A stretch of DNA of 58,665 nt from NCBI RefSeq assembly GCF_000934465.1, contig NZ_JXWY01000019.1, positions 1 through 58,665 on the forward strand. Reading direction: 5' to 3'. Shown here piece after piece: positions 18,557 through 31,424 of this stretch. This stretch comes from Staphylococcus microti. Lineage in GTDB: Bacteria; Bacillota; Bacilli; Staphylococcales; Staphylococcaceae. The stretch's first letter is position 1; the number at the start of each line of letters is the position of its first letter. The notes beneath the pieces are model-generated. The model was not told where the DNA came from, did no database searches, and saw only the letters and a program-made list of their open reading frames with translations. Position numbers and translations under genes: made by a program.

Positions 18557-18597
18557 AGAAAATGGTGTCATCAAGTATATGCTACCGTTTTCTTTTT
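18557..18597 (+). terminator. Attenuator-like terminator in the rpoB leader
   Basis: AGAAAATGGT (18557-18566) pairs with ACCGTTTTCT (18584-18593) with one mismatch, and T residues follow. It could end the methyltransferase transcript or attenuate rpoB if the upstream promoter is used. Confidence 0.6.
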
Positions 18598-18654
18598 GTC
18601 TTGATATGCAATGTTATTGTAAAGTACGACACAATATTTGAGGGGTGAATCTGT

Positions 18655-21600
18655 TTGGCAGGTCAATTTGTCCAATATGGAAGACATCGTAAACGTAGAA
18701 ACTACGCAAGAATCTCTGAAGTACTAGAGTTACCAAACTTAATTGAGATTCAAACAAAATCATACGACTGGTTCTTAAAAGAAGGTCTTTTAGAGATGTT
18801 CAGAGATATCTCGCCAATCGAAGACTTTACAGGCAACTTGTCTTTAGAGTTCGTTGATTACAGACTAGGCGAACCTAAGTATGATTTAGAAGAGTCTAAA
18901 AACCGTGATGCGACGTATGCAGCACCATTACGTGTGAAAGTTCGTTTAATCATTAAAGAAACAGGCGAAGTGAAAGATCAAGAAGTCTTTATGGGTGATT
19001 TCCCATTAATGACAGAAACTGGTACTTTCGTTATCAATGGTGCAGAACGTGTAATCGTATCACAATTAGTCCGTTCACCATCTGTATACTTCAACGAAAA
19101 ATTAGATAAAAATGGTCGTGTGAACTATGATGCGACAGTAATTCCTAACCGTGGTGCATGGTTGGAATACGAAACAGACGCTAAAGATATTGTTTATGTG
19201 CGTATCGATAGAACGAGAAAACTCCCATTAACAGTATTATTACGTGCTTTAGGTTATTCAACAGATCAAGAGATTATCGACTTGATTGGAGATAACGAAT
19301 ATTTACGTAATACTTTAGAAAAAGACAGCACAGAAAATACAGATCAAGCATTATTAGAAATTTATGAGCGTTTACGTCCAGGTGAACCACCAACACTTGA
19401 AAATGCGAAGAGCTTGTTATACTCACGTTTCTTCGATGCAAAACGCTATGACTTAGCGAGTGTTGGTCGTTATAAAGCGAACAAAAAGTTACATTTAAAA
19501 CACCGTTTATTCAATCAAAAATTAGCGGAACCAATCGTTAACACAGAAACTGGTGAAATTGTTGCAGAAGAAGGAACAGTTCTAGATCGTCGCAAGTTAG
19601 ACGAGATTATGGACGTTCTTGAATCAAATGCAAATGCACAAGTGTATGAATTGCCAGATAGCATTGTTGACGAACCGGTTGAAATTCAATCAATCAAAGT
19701 ATACGTACCGAATGATGAAGAAGGTCGTACGACAACTGTCATTGGTAATGCATTCCCGGATTCAGAAGTGAAATGCATCACACCAGCTGACATTGTTGCG
19801 TCAATGTCATACTTCTTCAACTTATTACACGGTATCGGCTTTACGGATGATATCGACCATCTTGGTAACCGTCGTTTACGTTCTGTTGGTGAGTTATTAC
19901 AAAACCAATTCCGTATCGGTTTATCACGTATGGAACGTGTTGTGCGTGAAAGAATGTCAATTCAAGATACTGAATCAATCACACCACAACAATTAATCAA
20001 TATCCGTCCAGTTATTGCGTCAATTAAAGAGTTCTTCGGTAGCTCTCAATTATCACAATTCATGGACCAAGCGAACCCACTTGCTGAGTTGACACACAAA
20101 CGTCGTCTATCAGCATTAGGACCTGGTGGTTTAACGCGTGAACGTGCACAAATGGAAGTGCGTGACGTTCACTACTCACACTATGGCCGTATGTGTCCGA
20201 TTGAAACACCTGAGGGACCAAACATTGGTTTGATCAACTCATTATCTAGTTATGCGCGTGTCAATGAGTTTGGTTTCATTGAAACACCATATCGTAAAGT
20301 TGATATTGAGACGAATACAATTACAGATCAAATCGACTATTTAACAGCGGATGAAGAAGATAGTTATGTTGTGGCACAAGCGAACTCTCGCTTAGATGAA
20401 AATGGCCGTTTCATTGATGATGAAATCGTATGTCGTTTCCGTGGTAACAACACAACAATGGCGAAAGAGAAAATGGACTACATGGACGTATCGCCGAAGC
20501 AAGTTGTTTCAGCAGCGACAGCATGTATCCCATTCCTAGAAAACGATGACTCGAACCGTGCCTTAATGGGTGCGAACATGCAACGTCAAGCGGTACCATT
20601 GTTAAACCCTGAATCACCATTCGTTGGTACAGGTATGGAACACGTGGCAGCACGTGACTCTGGTGCAGCAGTGATTGCGAAACACCGTGGTCGTGTAGAG
20701 CACGTTCAATCTAAAGAAATCTTAGTAAGACGTTTGATTGAAGAGAATGGTCAAGAGTATGAAGGCGAACTCGATCGTTATCCATTAGCGAAGTTCAAAC
20801 GTTCTAACTCAGGTACTTGTTACAACCAACGCCCAATCATTCAAGCTGGCGATGTTGTTGAGAAAGGTGAAATTTTAGCTGATGGTCCTTCAATGGAACT
20901 TGGTGAAATGGCACTTGGACGTAACGTTGTTGTTGGCTTCATGACATGGGACGGTTATAACTACGAGGATGCCGTTATTATGAGCGAACGTCTTGTGAAA
21001 GACGATGTGTATACCTCTATTCACATCGAAGAATATGAGTCAGAAGCACGCGATACGAAGCTTGGACCGGAAGAAATCACACGTGACATTCCAAACGTAT
21101 CTGAAAATGCACTGAAAAACTTAGACGACCGAGGTATTGTATACGTTGGTGCAGAAGTTAAAGATGGCGATATTCTTGTTGGTAAAGTAACGCCTAAAGG
21201 TGTAACAGAGCTTACAGCAGAAGAACGCTTGTTGCATGCGATCTTTGGTGAGAAAGCCCGCGAAGTGCGTGACACGTCATTACGTGTACCACACGGTGCT
21301 GGCGGTATCGTTTTAGATGTTAAAGTGTTCAATCGTGAAGAAGGCGATGACTCACTTTCTCCAGGTGTTAACCAATTAGTACGTGTTTACATCGTTCAAA
21401 AACGTAAAATTCATGTAGGGGACAAAATGTGTGGTCGTCACGGTAACAAAGGTGTCATCTCTAAAATTGTTCCTGAAGAAGATATGCCGTACTTACCAGA
21501 CGGTCGTCCAATCGATATCATGTTGAACCCACTGGGTGTACCATCTCGTATGAACATCGGACAAGTATTAGAGCTACACTTAGGTATGGCTGCTAAGAAC

Positions 21601-22209
21601 TTGGGCATTCACGTTGCATCTCCAGTATTTGATGGTGCGAATGATGATGATGTTTGGTCAACAATTGAAGAAGCTGGTATGGCACGTGACGGTAAAACCG
21701 TTCTTTACGATGGACGTACAGGTGAACCATTTGATAACCGTATTTCTGTCGGTGTTATGTACATGTTGAAACTTGCGCACATGGTAGACGATAAACTTCA
21801 CGCACGTTCAACTGGACCATACTCACTTGTTACACAACAACCACTTGGTGGTAAAGCACAATTCGGTGGTCAAAGATTTGGTGAGATGGAGGTATGGGCA
21901 CTTGAAGCATACGGTGCTGCGTACACATTACAAGAAATCTTGACTTACAAATCAGATGATACTGTTGGTCGTGTTAAAACGTACGAAGCGATTGTTAAAG
22001 GTGAAAACATCGCAAGACCAAGCGTTCCTGAATCATTCCGCGTATTGATGAAAGAACTTCAAAGTTTAGGTTTAGACGTCAAAGTGATGGATGAGCAAGA
22101 TCAAGAAATTGATATGAGCGATATGGAAGACGATGACGCACCTGATCACAAACTTAACGCACAACAACCAGCAGCAGCTCAAGAATCACCAGTAGAAACG
22201 AACGAATAA
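18655..22209 (+). CDS. rpoB: RNA polymerase beta subunit
   Basis: The beta subunit forms the catalytic core with beta prime and contains the rifamycin pocket. The 1184-aa chain matches S. aureus RpoB nearly throughout. The start is TTG 18655 after GAGGGGTGA, giving [20 protein letters not shown]. The rifampicin region (S463-A487) has D471, H481 and S486, the drug-sensitive residues in S. aureus numbering. The acidic C-terminal tail after about residue 1145 differs from S. aureus in sequence and length. rpoC follows after 133 nt. Confidence 0.98.
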   Translation: MAGQFVQYGRHRKRRNYARISEVLELPNLIEIQTKSYDWFLKEGLLEMFRDISPIEDFTGNLSLEFVDYRLGEPKYDLEESKNRDATYAAPLRVKVRLIIKETGEVKDQEVFMGDFPLMTETGTFVINGAERVIVSQLVRSPSVYFNEKLDKNGRVNYDATVIPNRGAWLEYETDAKDIVYVRIDRTRKLPLTVLLRALGYSTDQEIIDLIGDNEYLRNTLEKDSTENTDQALLEIYERLRPGEPPTLENAKSLLYSRFFDAKRYDLASVGRYKANKKLHLKHRLFNQKLAEPIVNTETGEIVAEEGTVLDRRKLDEIMDVLESNANAQVYELPDSIVDEPVEIQSIKVYVPNDEEGRTTTVIGNAFPDSEVKCITPADIVASMSYFFNLLHGIGFTDDIDHLGNRRLRSVGELLQNQFRIGLSRMERVVRERMSIQDTESITPQQLINIRPVIASIKEFFGSSQLSQFMDQANPLAELTHKRRLSALGPGGLTRERAQMEVRDVHYSHYGRMCPIETPEGPNIGLINSLSSYARVNEFGFIETPYRKVDIETNTITDQIDYLTADEEDSYVVAQANSRLDENGRFIDDEIVCRFRGNNTTMAKEKMDYMDVSPKQVVSAATACIPFLENDDSNRALMGANMQRQAVPLLNPESPFVGTGMEHVAARDSGAAVIAKHRGRVEHVQSKEILVRRLIEENGQEYEGELDRYPLAKFKRSNSGTCYNQRPIIQAGDVVEKGEILADGPSMELGEMALGRNVVVGFMTWDGYNYEDAVIMSERLVKDDVYTSIHIEEYESEARDTKLGPEEITRDIPNVSENALKNLDDRGIVYVGAEVKDGDILVGKVTPKGVTELTAEERLLHAIFGEKAREVRDTSLRVPHGAGGIVLDVKVFNREEGDDSLSPGVNQLVRVYIVQKRKIHVGDKMCGRHGNKGVISKIVPEEDMPYLPDGRPIDIMLNPLGVPSRMNIGQVLELHLGMAAKNLGIHVASPVFDGANDDDVWSTIEEAGMARDGKTVLYDGRTGEPFDNRISVGVMYMLKLAHMVDDKLHARSTGPYSLVTQQPLGGKAQFGGQRFGEMEVWALEAYGAAYTLQEILTYKSDDTVGRVKTYEAIVKGENIARPSVPESFRVLMKELQSLGLDVKVMDEQDQEIDMSDMEDDDAPDHKLNAQQPAAAQESPVETNE

Positions 22210-22235
22210 TCACTAACTATCAAATAGACTGGCAA

Positions 22236-22264
22236 AGGTTGAGGTACAGTTCAGTACCCAACCT
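22236..22264 (+). other. Hairpin between rpoB and rpoC
   Basis: AGGTTGAGGTAC pairs with GTACCCAACCT apart from one bulged position, around a 6-nt loop, with no T-run after it. It could be an RNA-processing or stability element between two co-transcribed genes. Confidence 0.4.
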
Positions 22265-22342
22265 CTCTGCCATAACGATAAAAGTAAGACGTTGTTATCA
22301 ATCAATTTGCATAGCTAATTTAAACTAAAGGAGGTAGGCTCC

Positions 22343-25300
22343 TTGATTGATGTAAATAAATTCCATTACATGAAAATAGGGCTCGCTTCACCAGAAAAAA
22401 TCCGCAAATGGTCAAAAGGTGAAGTTAAAAAACCAGAAACAATTAACTATCGTACGCTAAAACCAGAAAAAGATGGTTTGTTCTGTGAAAGAATCTTCGG
22501 ACCAACAAAAGACTGGGAATGTAGTTGTGGTAAGTACAAACGTGTACGCTACAAAGGCATGGTATGTGACCGATGTGGTGTAGAAGTCACGAAATCAAAA
22601 GTACGTCGTGAACGTATGGGTCATATCGAATTGGCGGCACCTGTATCACATATTTGGTACTTCAAAGGTATCCCAAGTCGTATGGGCTTATTATTAGATA
22701 TGTCACCACGTTCTTTAGAAGAAGTTATCTACTTTGCGTCATATGTTGTTGTAGATCCAGGTCCAACTGGCTTAGAAAAGAAAACATTACTTTCTGAAGC
22801 AGAATATCGTGACTATTACAGCAAGTTCCCTGGTCAATTCACAGCTAAGATGGGTGCAGAAGGTATTAAAGACCTATTAGAAGAAATTGACTTAGACGAA
22901 GAGCTTAAGTTACTACGTGATGAGTTAGAATCTGCAACAGGTCAACGCTTAACACGTGCGATTAAACGTTTAGAAGTTGTTGAATCATTCCGTAACTCAG
23001 GTAACAATCCGGCGTGGATGATTTTAGATGTACTACCAATCATTCCACCAGAAATTCGTCCAATGGTACAACTTGATGGGGGTCGTTTCGCTACAAGTGA
23101 CTTGAACGACTTATACCGTCGTGTTATCAACCGTAACAACCGTTTAAAACGTTTATTAGACCTTGGTGCACCTGGCATCATCGTACAAAACGAAAAACGT
23201 ATGTTACAAGAAGCTGTTGACGCATTAATCGACAACGGTCGTCGTGGTCGTCCAGTGACTGGACCAGGTAACCGTCCACTTAAATCATTGTCACATATGC
23301 TAAAAGGGAAGCAAGGACGTTTCCGTCAAAACTTACTTGGTAAACGTGTTGACTACTCAGGTCGTTCGGTTATCGCGGTAGGACCTAACTTGAAAATGTA
23401 TCAATGTGGTTTACCGAAAGAAATGGCGCTTGAATTATTCAAACCTTTCGTTATGAAAGAATTAGTGCAACGTGAAATTGCGACAAACATTAAAAATGCG
23501 AAGAGCAAAATTGAGCGTATGGATGACGAAGTATGGGATGTTTTAGAAGATGTTATCATTGAACACCCAGTATTACTTAACCGTGCACCAACGCTTCACA
23601 GATTAGGTATCCAAGCATTCGAACCAACACTTGTCGAAGGTCGTGCGATTCGTCTACACCCACTCGTTACAACAGCTTATAACGCTGACTTTGACGGTGA
23701 CCAAATGGCGGTTCACGTACCATTATCTAAAGAAGCACAAGCAGAAGCACGTATGTTAATGCTTGCGGCTCAGAACATCTTGAACCCTAAAGACGGTAAG
23801 CCAGTCGTTACACCATCTCAAGATATGGTACTTGGTAACTACTACTTAACTTTAGAGCGTAAAGATGCAGTGAATACTGGTATGTTGTTTAACGATACGA
23901 ATGAAGTATTAAAAGCATATGCGAATGGTTATGTGCATTTACACACACGTATCGGTGTGCAAGCAGCATCATTCAACAACCCAACATTTACTGAAGAACA
24001 AAATCGTAAAATCTTAACAACATCTGTTGGTAAAGTAATTTTCAATGAAATCATTCCAGATTCATTTGCATTCATTAACGAACCAACAGCAACAAACTTA
24101 GAGAAAAACACACCAGATAAATATTTTGTTGATCCAACTGAACTTGGTGAAGGTGGCTTAGCAGCATACTTTGAAGAAGCAGAGCTGGTTCCACCATTCA
24201 ACAAAAAATTCTTAGGAAACATCATCGCTGAAGTGTTCAACCGTTTCAGCATTACAGATACGTCAATGATGCTTGACTTGATGAAAGACTTAGGATTCAA
24301 GTATTCATCAAAAGCCGGTATTACAGTAGGTGTTGCTGACATCGTTGTATTACCAGACAAACAAGAAATTCTTGACGAGTCAGAAAAACTTGTTGAACGT
24401 GTACAAAAACAATTTAGCCGTGGTTTATTAACAGAAGAAGAACGTTATAACGCGGTTATTGAAATTTGGACACAAGCGAAAGATAGAATTCAAGAGAAAC
24501 TGATGAAATCTCTTGATAAAACAAACCCAATCTTTATGATGAGTGACTCAGGTGCCCGTGGTAACGCATCTAACTTTACGCAACTTGCCGGTATGCGTGG
24601 TCTGATGGCCGCTCCATCTGGTAAAATCATCGAGTTACCAATCACATCATCATTCCGTGAAGGTTTAACAGTGTTAGAGTACTTCATCTCAACACACGGT
24701 GCGCGTAAAGGTCTTGCCGATACAGCACTTAAGACTGCCGACTCAGGTTACTTAACACGTCGTCTCGTTGACGTTGCACAAGATGTTATCGTCCGTGAAG
24801 AAGACTGTGGTACTGACCGTGGTTTACTCGTTTCAGATATCAAAGAAGGTACAGAAATGATTGAACCATTTATCGAGCGTATTGAAGGTCGTTACTCTAA
24901 AGAAACGATTCGTCATCCAGAGACAGATAAAGTTATTATTCGTCCAGACGAATTAATCACTGCAGAAATCGCTAAAGAAATTACGGATGCAGGCATTGAA
25001 GAAATGTATATCCGTTCAGCATTTACATGTAACACACGTCACGGTGTATGTGAAAAATGTTACGGTAAAAACTTGGCAACAGGTGAAAAAGTTGAAGTGG
25101 GTGAAGCAGTTGGTACAATTGCAGCCCAATCAATCGGTGAACCAGGTACACAGTTAACAATGCGTACGTTCCATACAGGTGGGGTAGCCGGTAGCGATAT
25201 TACACAAGGTTTACCACGTATCCAAGAGATCTTTGAAGCACGTAATCCAAAAGGTCAAGCTGTGATTACTGAAATCGAAGGTGTGGTAGACAACATTACA

Positions 25301-25960
25301 GTTGGTAAAGATAGACAACAAGAAATTGTGATTAAAGGTGCCAACGAAACACGTTCTTACCTTGCATCAGGTACTTCACGCTTAAAAGTAGAAATCGGTC
25401 AATCAGTTGAACGTGGTGAAGTGTTAACTGAAGGTTCAATCGAGCCGAAAAACTACTTAGCGATTGCAGGTTTAACTGCAACGGAAGCTTACTTGCTGAA
25501 AGAAGTACAAAAAGTTTACCGTATGCAAGGGGTAGAAATCGATGACAAACACGTTGAAGTAATGGTACGTCAAATGTTACGTAAAGTACGTATTATTGAA
25601 GCTGGCGATACGAAGTTATTACCAGGTTCATTAGTAGACATCCATCACTTTACAGATGCCAACCGTGACGCATTCAAAGAGCGCAAACGCCCAGCGACTG
25701 CGAAACCAGTATTACTTGGTATCACAAAAGCATCACTTGAGACAGAAAGTTTCTTATCTGCTGCATCATTCCAAGAAACAACACGTGTACTTACAGATGC
25801 TGCAATCAAAGGTAAACGAGATGACTTACTCGGCTTGAAAGAGAACGTTATTATCGGTAAATTGATTCCAGCTGGTACAGGTATGAAACGTTACAGTGAT
25901 GTGTCAATCGAGAAAGAAGAAACAAAAGAGAACTTAGAAACTCAATTGATTACAGAGTAG
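22343..25960 (+). CDS. rpoC: RNA polymerase beta-prime subunit
   Basis: Beta prime carries the active-site magnesium. The 1205-aa product has the N-terminal zinc finger (cysteines in CSCGKYKR and CDRCGVEV, about residues 60-78), the metal-binding NADFDGD with D449, D451 and D453, the bridge-helix region, and a second zinc site ([13 protein letters not shown]). Start TTG 22343 follows GGAGGTAGG and gives [18 protein letters not shown], as in S. aureus. It is co-transcribed with rpoB; both genes use TTG start codons. Confidence 0.98.
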   Translation: MIDVNKFHYMKIGLASPEKIRKWSKGEVKKPETINYRTLKPEKDGLFCERIFGPTKDWECSCGKYKRVRYKGMVCDRCGVEVTKSKVRRERMGHIELAAPVSHIWYFKGIPSRMGLLLDMSPRSLEEVIYFASYVVVDPGPTGLEKKTLLSEAEYRDYYSKFPGQFTAKMGAEGIKDLLEEIDLDEELKLLRDELESATGQRLTRAIKRLEVVESFRNSGNNPAWMILDVLPIIPPEIRPMVQLDGGRFATSDLNDLYRRVINRNNRLKRLLDLGAPGIIVQNEKRMLQEAVDALIDNGRRGRPVTGPGNRPLKSLSHMLKGKQGRFRQNLLGKRVDYSGRSVIAVGPNLKMYQCGLPKEMALELFKPFVMKELVQREIATNIKNAKSKIERMDDEVWDVLEDVIIEHPVLLNRAPTLHRLGIQAFEPTLVEGRAIRLHPLVTTAYNADFDGDQMAVHVPLSKEAQAEARMLMLAAQNILNPKDGKPVVTPSQDMVLGNYYLTLERKDAVNTGMLFNDTNEVLKAYANGYVHLHTRIGVQAASFNNPTFTEEQNRKILTTSVGKVIFNEIIPDSFAFINEPTATNLEKNTPDKYFVDPTELGEGGLAAYFEEAELVPPFNKKFLGNIIAEVFNRFSITDTSMMLDLMKDLGFKYSSKAGITVGVADIVVLPDKQEILDESEKLVERVQKQFSRGLLTEEERYNAVIEIWTQAKDRIQEKLMKSLDKTNPIFMMSDSGARGNASNFTQLAGMRGLMAAPSGKIIELPITSSFREGLTVLEYFISTHGARKGLADTALKTADSGYLTRRLVDVAQDVIVREEDCGTDRGLLVSDIKEGTEMIEPFIERIEGRYSKETIRHPETDKVIIRPDELITAEIAKEITDAGIEEMYIRSAFTCNTRHGVCEKCYGKNLATGEKVEVGEAVGTIAAQSIGEPGTQLTMRTFHTGGVAGSDITQGLPRIQEIFEARNPKGQAVITEIEGVVDNITVGKDRQQEIVIKGANETRSYLASGTSRLKVEIGQSVERGEVLTEGSIEPKNYLAIAGLTATEAYLLKEVQKVYRMQGVEIDDKHVEVMVRQMLRKVRIIEAGDTKLLPGSLVDIHHFTDANRDAFKERKRPATAKPVLLGITKASLETESFLSAASFQETTRVLTDAAIKGKRDDLLGLKENVIIGKLIPAGTGMKRYSDVSIEKEETKENLETQLITE

Positions 25961-25973
25961 TCATAATGATATA

Positions 25974-26010
25974 GAGTATGGGGCATGTGATTGTCCCATC
26001 TCTTTTCTTT
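25974..26010 (+). terminator. Terminator after rpoC
   Basis: GAGTATGGG and CCCATCTC form a modest stem with one mismatch, followed by a T-rich run (TCTTTTCTTT). Confidence 0.6.
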
Positions 26011-26120
26011 GTTTTCATCAAAGTGTTAACGCCACTTTAAGGGAAGAAACTTAGTTTTGTATTAAAAGCAATTGTGCGTACTGCATAACAATAAATTCAT
26101 ATGTTTATTGATGATAAGTG

Positions 26121-26150
26121 TTGACGAACTGTTTAGAGAAATGATAATAT
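26121..26150 (+). promoter_or_regulatory. Promoter of rplGB-rpsL-rpsG
   Basis: TTGACG (26121-26126) with GATAAT (26143-26148, 16-bp spacer) or TAATAT (26145-26150, 18-bp spacer). Either would start transcription about 35 nt before rplGB. Confidence 0.65.
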
Positions 26151-26190
26151 AGTAAAGGTTGATGCAAGCAGTACTTTGGAGGATATGCAA

Positions 26191-26451
26191 ATGTCTAATG
26201 AAAAAGTCACACGCTTAAGTTTAGACGAACAAGCTCATGTTGTCGGGCTCAAAGAGACGCTTAAAGCGCTCAAGAAAGATCGAGTCGCACAGCTGATTGT
26301 CGCTGAAGATGTGAATATACATCTATTAGCACGCGTGTTAAGCTTTGCCAATCAAAATATGATACCTATGACGTTCTTTTCAAGCCGTCAAGCGCTTGGA
26401 GAATACGTTGGTATAAAGGTAAAGGCAACGGTTGTTGCTTTACTCAAATGA
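26191..26451 (+). CDS. rplGB: L7Ae-family K-turn RNA-binding protein
   Basis: An 86-aa protein of the L7Ae/L30e/S12e/Gadd45 family (Bacillus YbxF), which binds kink-turn RNA and sits in the str operon of Firmicutes. Its actual job is unsettled. The sequence has the family core [13 protein letters not shown] near the start and [14 protein letters not shown] 26191 is 8 nt after GGAGG; an ATG at 26185 is only 2 nt after that site and was not chosen. It is followed by rpsL after 93 nt. Confidence 0.88.
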   Translation: MSNEKVTRLSLDEQAHVVGLKETLKALKKDRVAQLIVAEDVNIHLLARVLSFANQNMIPMTFFSSRQALGEYVGIKVKATVVALLK

Positions 26452-26544
26452 GATTAGTAAGTGTATGCTTACTAAATTTTATTTAACTTAAAAATGAACC
26501 ACCTGGATGTGTGGAATTAAGAGAACAAGAGAGGAGGACAATCA

Positions 26545-26958
26545 ATGCCTACTATTAACCAATTAGTACGTAAACCAAGACAGAGCAAAACTAAAAAATC
26601 AGACTCACCTGCTTTAAATAGAGGTTTCAACAGTCAGAAAAAACAATTCACTAAATTGAACTCACCACAAAAACGTGGTGTATGTACTCGTGTGGGTACT
26701 ATGACACCTAAGAAACCAAACTCTGCGTTACGTAAATATGCGCGTGTGCGTTTATCAAACAACATTGAAATCAACGCATACATCCCTGGTATCGGACATA
26801 ACTTACAAGAACACAGTGTTGTACTTGTACGTGGTGGTCGTGTAAAAGACTTACCTGGTGTGCGTTACCATATCGTACGTGGTGCATTAGACACTTCTGG
26901 TGTTGAAGGTCGTATGCAAAGCCGTTCATTATACGGAACTAAAAAACCTAAAAAATAA
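26545..26958 (+). CDS. rpsL: Ribosomal protein uS12
   Basis: S12 lies in the decoding centre of the 30S subunit. The 137-aa product has [12 protein letters not shown] at the start and the [11 protein letters not shown] loop with K56, the residue changed in streptomycin-resistant S. aureus; here it is the sensitive form. GAGAGGAGGA precedes ATG 26545. A small CCAC/GTGG inverted repeat lies upstream at about 26498-26513. Confidence 0.97.
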   Translation: MPTINQLVRKPRQSKTKKSDSPALNRGFNSQKKQFTKLNSPQKRGVCTRVGTMTPKKPNSALRKYARVRLSNNIEINAYIPGIGHNLQEHSVVLVRGGRVKDLPGVRYHIVRGALDTSGVEGRMQSRSLYGTKKPKK

Positions 26959-27023
26959 GTTTGAGCGACTTGTGACTCAAACAGACTATAAAACAATTAT
27001 AATAGGAAGGGAGGACTTGTATT

Positions 27024-27494
27024 ATGCCTCGTAAAGGATCAGTACCTAAAAGAGATGTGTTACCAGATCCAATTCACAACTCTAAATTAGTTACAAAATT
27101 AATCAACAAAATTATGTTAGATGGTAAGCGTGGGACTGCTCAACGTATTCTTTACTCTGCATTCGACTTAGTTCAAGAACGTTCAGGTCGCGATGCAATG
27201 GAAGTATTCGATGAAGCAATCAACAACATTATGCCAGTACTTGAAGTTAAAGCACGCCGTGTAGGTGGTTCAAACTACCAAGTACCTGTAGAAGTTCGTC
27301 CAGAGCGTCGTACTACATTAGGTTTACGTTGGTTAGTAAACTATGCGCGTCTTCGTGGTGAAAAAACTATGGAGGAACGTTTAGCTAACGAAATCTTAGA
27401 CGCAGCCAACAACACTGGTGGTGCCGTTAAGAAACGTGAAGACACACACAAAATGGCTGAAGCGAACAAAGCATTCGCTCACTACCGCTGGTAA
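27024..27494 (+). CDS. rpsG: Ribosomal protein uS7
   Basis: S7 initiates assembly of the 30S head and binds the 3' domain of 16S rRNA; in some bacteria it also represses the str operon. The 156-aa protein begins [16 protein letters not shown] and has the conserved beta hairpin [29 protein letters not shown] precedes ATG 27024. fusA follows 144 nt later; that spacer shows nothing clear beyond the fusA ribosome binding site. Confidence 0.97.
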   Translation: MPRKGSVPKRDVLPDPIHNSKLVTKLINKIMLDGKRGTAQRILYSAFDLVQERSGRDAMEVFDEAINNIMPVLEVKARRVGGSNYQVPVEVRPERRTTLGLRWLVNYARLRGEKTMEERLANEILDAANNTGGAVKKREDTHKMAEANKAFAHYRW

Positions 27495-27638
27495 GATAAA
27501 CGCTAATCCCCTGAGCACATATCGTATAAACATCTATCGACACGCTGCATAGCTGTTTGATTGTTTGGTTTATGCATGCTTAGGGTAAAGCTATATCTGA
27601 CTATATAATCCATTATTCTGGAAGGAGAAAGAATACCC

Positions 27639-29720
27639 ATGGCAAGAGACTTTTCGTTGAAGAACACGCGTAATATCGGTATCATGGCTCACATTGATGC
27701 TGGTAAAACGACGACTACTGAACGTATTCTTTATTACACTGGCCGTATTCATAAAATTGGTGAAACACATGAAGGTGCTTCACAAATGGACTGGATGGAA
27801 CAAGAGCAAGACCGTGGTATCACAATCACATCAGCTGCAACAACAGCTGCATGGAATGGTCACCGCGTAAACATCATCGATACACCTGGACACGTAGACT
27901 TCACTGTAGAGGTTGAACGTTCATTACGTGTACTTGATGGTGCGGTAACAGTACTTGATGCACAATCAGGTGTAGAACCTCAAACTGAAACAGTTTGGCG
28001 TCAAGCTACAACTTATGGTGTACCACGTATCGTATTTGTAAACAAAATGGACAAAATGGGTGCAAACTTCGACTACGCAGTAAGCACTTTACATGAGCGT
28101 TTACAAGCGAACGCAGCACCTATCCAATTACCAATTGGTGCTGAAGATGAATTTGAAGCAATCATTGACTTAGTTCAAATGAAATGTTTCAAATACAACA
28201 ACGACTTAGGTACGGAAATCGAAGAAATCGAAATCCCTGCTGATTACCAAGAGCGTGCTGAAGAAGCGCGTGAAGCGTTAATCGAAGCCGTTGCTGAAAC
28301 AAACGATGATTTAATGGAAAAATACTTAGGTGGAGAAGAATTAACTGTTGAAGAGCTTAAAGACGCAATCCGTCAAGCTACTACAGACGTTGAATTCTAC
28401 CCAGTATTATGTGGTACAGCATTCAAAAACAAAGGTGTTCAATTAATGTTGGACGCTGTTATTGACTACTTACCATCACCATTAGATGTTAAACCAATCG
28501 TTGGTCACCGTGCTGACAACCCTGAAGAAGAAGTAATCGCTAAAGCTGACGATGACGCTGAATTCGCTGCATTAGCATTCAAAGTTATGACTGACCCTTA
28601 TGTTGGTAAATTAACATTCTTCCGTGTGTACGCAGGTACATTAACTTCAGGTTCTTATGTTAAAAACTCAACAAAAGACAAACGTGAACGTGTAGGTCGT
28701 ATCTTACAAATGCACGCAAACTCACGTGAAGAAATCAGCACTGTATACTCAGGTGATATCGCTGCTGCAGTAGGTCTTAAAGACACTGCAACTGGTGACA
28801 CGCTTTGTGGTGAGAAAAATGACATCATCCTTGAGTCAATGGAATTCCCAGAGCCTGTTATCCACTTATCAGTTGAGCCTAAATCAAAAGCTGACCAAGA
28901 TAAAATGGCACAAGCTTTACAAAAATTACAAGAAGAAGACCCAACATTTAAAGCACACACAGATGAAGAAACTGGTCAAGTTATCATCGGTGGTATGGGT
29001 GAGCTTCACCTTGACATCATTGTTGACCGTATGAAGAAAGAATTTAATGTAGAAGCTAACGTTGGTGCGCCAATGGTATCTTACCGTGAAACGTTCAAAC
29101 AAGCTGCTGCAGTACAAGGTAAATTCTCTCGTCAATCTGGTGGTCGTGGTCAATACGGTGATGTTCACATCGAATTCACACCTAACGAAACTGGTGAAGG
29201 TTTCGAATTCGAAAACGCTATCGTTGGTGGTGTTGTTCCTCGTGAATACATCCCATCAGTTGAACAAGGTCTTAAAGACGCAATGGAAAACGGTGTCTTA
29301 GCTGGATATCCATTAATCGATGTAAAAGCAAAATTATTTGATGGTTCATACCATGATGTCGATTCATCTGAAATGGCCTTCAAAATTGCTGCATCTTTAG
29401 CACTTAAAGAAGCTGCTAAAAAATGTGAACCAGTTCTTTTAGAACCAATGATGAAAGTTACAATCGAAATGCCTGAAGAATACCTAGGCGATATCATGGG
29501 TGACGTAACAGCACGCCGTGGTCGTGTAGATGGTATGGAAGCACGCGGTAACGCACAAGTTGTTAACGCTTATGTTCCACTTTCAGAAATGTTCGGTTAT
29601 GCAACATCATTACGTTCTAACACGCAAGGTCGCGGTACTTACACAATGTACTTCGATCACTATGCAGAAGTACCGAAATCAATTTCTGAGGAAATCATTA
29701 AAAAGAACAAAGGTGAATAA
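27639..29720 (+). CDS. fusA: Elongation factor G
   Basis: EF-G is the translocase GTPase and the target of fusidic acid. The 693-aa product has G1 [10 protein letters not shown]3 DTPGHVDF and G4 NKMDKMGAN, then domains II to V. The residues tied to fusidic acid resistance in S. aureus are mostly the sensitive type (H457), but position 461 is Ile where S. aureus has Leu. Bacillus EF-G, as I recall it, also has Ile there, so it is probably natural variation. GGAAGGAGA precedes ATG 27639. Confidence 0.98.
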   Translation: MARDFSLKNTRNIGIMAHIDAGKTTTTERILYYTGRIHKIGETHEGASQMDWMEQEQDRGITITSAATTAAWNGHRVNIIDTPGHVDFTVEVERSLRVLDGAVTVLDAQSGVEPQTETVWRQATTYGVPRIVFVNKMDKMGANFDYAVSTLHERLQANAAPIQLPIGAEDEFEAIIDLVQMKCFKYNNDLGTEIEEIEIPADYQERAEEAREALIEAVAETNDDLMEKYLGGEELTVEELKDAIRQATTDVEFYPVLCGTAFKNKGVQLMLDAVIDYLPSPLDVKPIVGHRADNPEEEVIAKADDDAEFAALAFKVMTDPYVGKLTFFRVYAGTLTSGSYVKNSTKDKRERVGRILQMHANSREEISTVYSGDIAAAVGLKDTATGDTLCGEKNDIILESMEFPEPVIHLSVEPKSKADQDKMAQALQKLQEEDPTFKAHTDEETGQVIIGGMGELHLDIIVDRMKKEFNVEANVGAPMVSYRETFKQAAAVQGKFSRQSGGRGQYGDVHIEFTPNETGEGFEFENAIVGGVVPREYIPSVEQGLKDAMENGVLAGYPLIDVKAKLFDGSYHDVDSSEMAFKIAASLALKEAAKKCEPVLLEPMMKVTIEMPEEYLGDIMGDVTARRGRVDGMEARGNAQVVNAYVPLSEMFGYATSLRSNTQGRGTYTMYFDHYAEVPKSISEEIIKKNKGE

Positions 29721-29751
29721 TTCACTGCGTGATTAATCCCTTGTTTATAAA

Positions 29752-29780
29752 TTGATTTTTTCAGCAAAATGCTTTATAAA
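29752..29780 (+). promoter_or_regulatory. Sigma-A promoter of tuf
   Basis: TTGATT (29752-29757) and TATAAA (29775-29780) with a 17-bp spacer. The leader holds an inverted repeat (TCTCATG near 29797, CATGAGA near 29821) before the tuf ribosome binding site. tuf can thus be made independently of fusA. Confidence 0.65.
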
Positions 29781-29873
29781 GGTAATAAAGAAAATATGTC
29801 TCATGTTGGTGAGTAACTTTCATGAGATATATTTAAAAATTTAATTCTTAATTTGAATAGGAGAGATTTTATA

Positions 29874-31061
<1,188 letters not shown>

Positions 31062-31085
31062 GATTAACTCTTATCTTTGAGATAG

Positions 31086-31116
31086 AAAAAGCTAGCACAT
31101 TTGTGCTAGCTTTTTT
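31086..31116 (+). terminator. Terminator after tuf
   Basis: AAAAAGCTAGCAC and GTGCTAGC form a tight hairpin with a 4-nt loop, followed by six T. Confidence 0.95.
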
Positions 31117-31212
31117 GAATACTGTTTTTAGTAAGATTAAACATCTCAAAACTTATGATAAGAGCAGGTATATTTGTTATAAGTAGGTTTCTAATATGTA
31201 TGCAGAAGTGAG

Positions 31213-31241
31213 TTGCCTAAAAAAAGGACTTATGTTACATT
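31213..31241 (+). promoter_or_regulatory. Promoter of the SprF-like RNA
   Basis: TTGCCT (31213-31218) and TACATT (31236-31241) with a 17-bp spacer and an extended TGT. Together with the terminator at 31319-31359 it defines a transcript of about 110 nt. Confidence 0.5.
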
Positions 31242-31247
31242 AAAAAT

Positions 31248-31359
31248 ATAGAAGGGACATGCGGTAACATGCCCCAGAGCCCGTTAAAAAGACGGTGACT
31301 AATTATAATAGTGCAAAGACCATCACACTTCAGCCAAAGTTAGTGATGGTTATTTTTTT
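31248..31359 (+). ncRNA. Small RNA resembling the staphylococcal SprF antitoxin
   Basis: There is no ORF here, but three hairpins: GGGACATG with CATGCCCC (31254-31275), CCGT/ACGG around AGCCCGTTAAAAAGACGGTG (about 31276-31297), and a terminator ACCATCAC (31319-31326) with GTGATGGT (31343-31350) followed by a T-run. The GAGCCCGTTAAAAAGACGG block and the CAGCCAAAGTTAGTGATGG end match my memory of S. aureus SprF, the antisense RNA of the type I toxin SprG. The toxin would be encoded on the - strand to the right. That stretch is instead the terminator of the next gene, and no toxin frame remains. Identity is by recall, not search. Confidence 0.55.
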
Positions 31360-31375
31360 ATTGCAGAGAAAAATT

Positions 31376-31420
31376 TTAAAAGCCCTTAAACTTCTTTCGA
31401 TGAGGTTTAAGGGCTTTTAA
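31376..31420 (-). terminator. Terminator of the M20 hydrolase gene, bidirectional
   Basis: Perfect 16-bp arms TTAAAAGCCCTTAAAC (31376-31391) and its complement (31405-31420). Read on the - strand it is followed by TTTTAAAATTTTT, fitting the end of the leftward gene. Confidence 0.88.
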
Positions 31421-31424
31421 CCGT

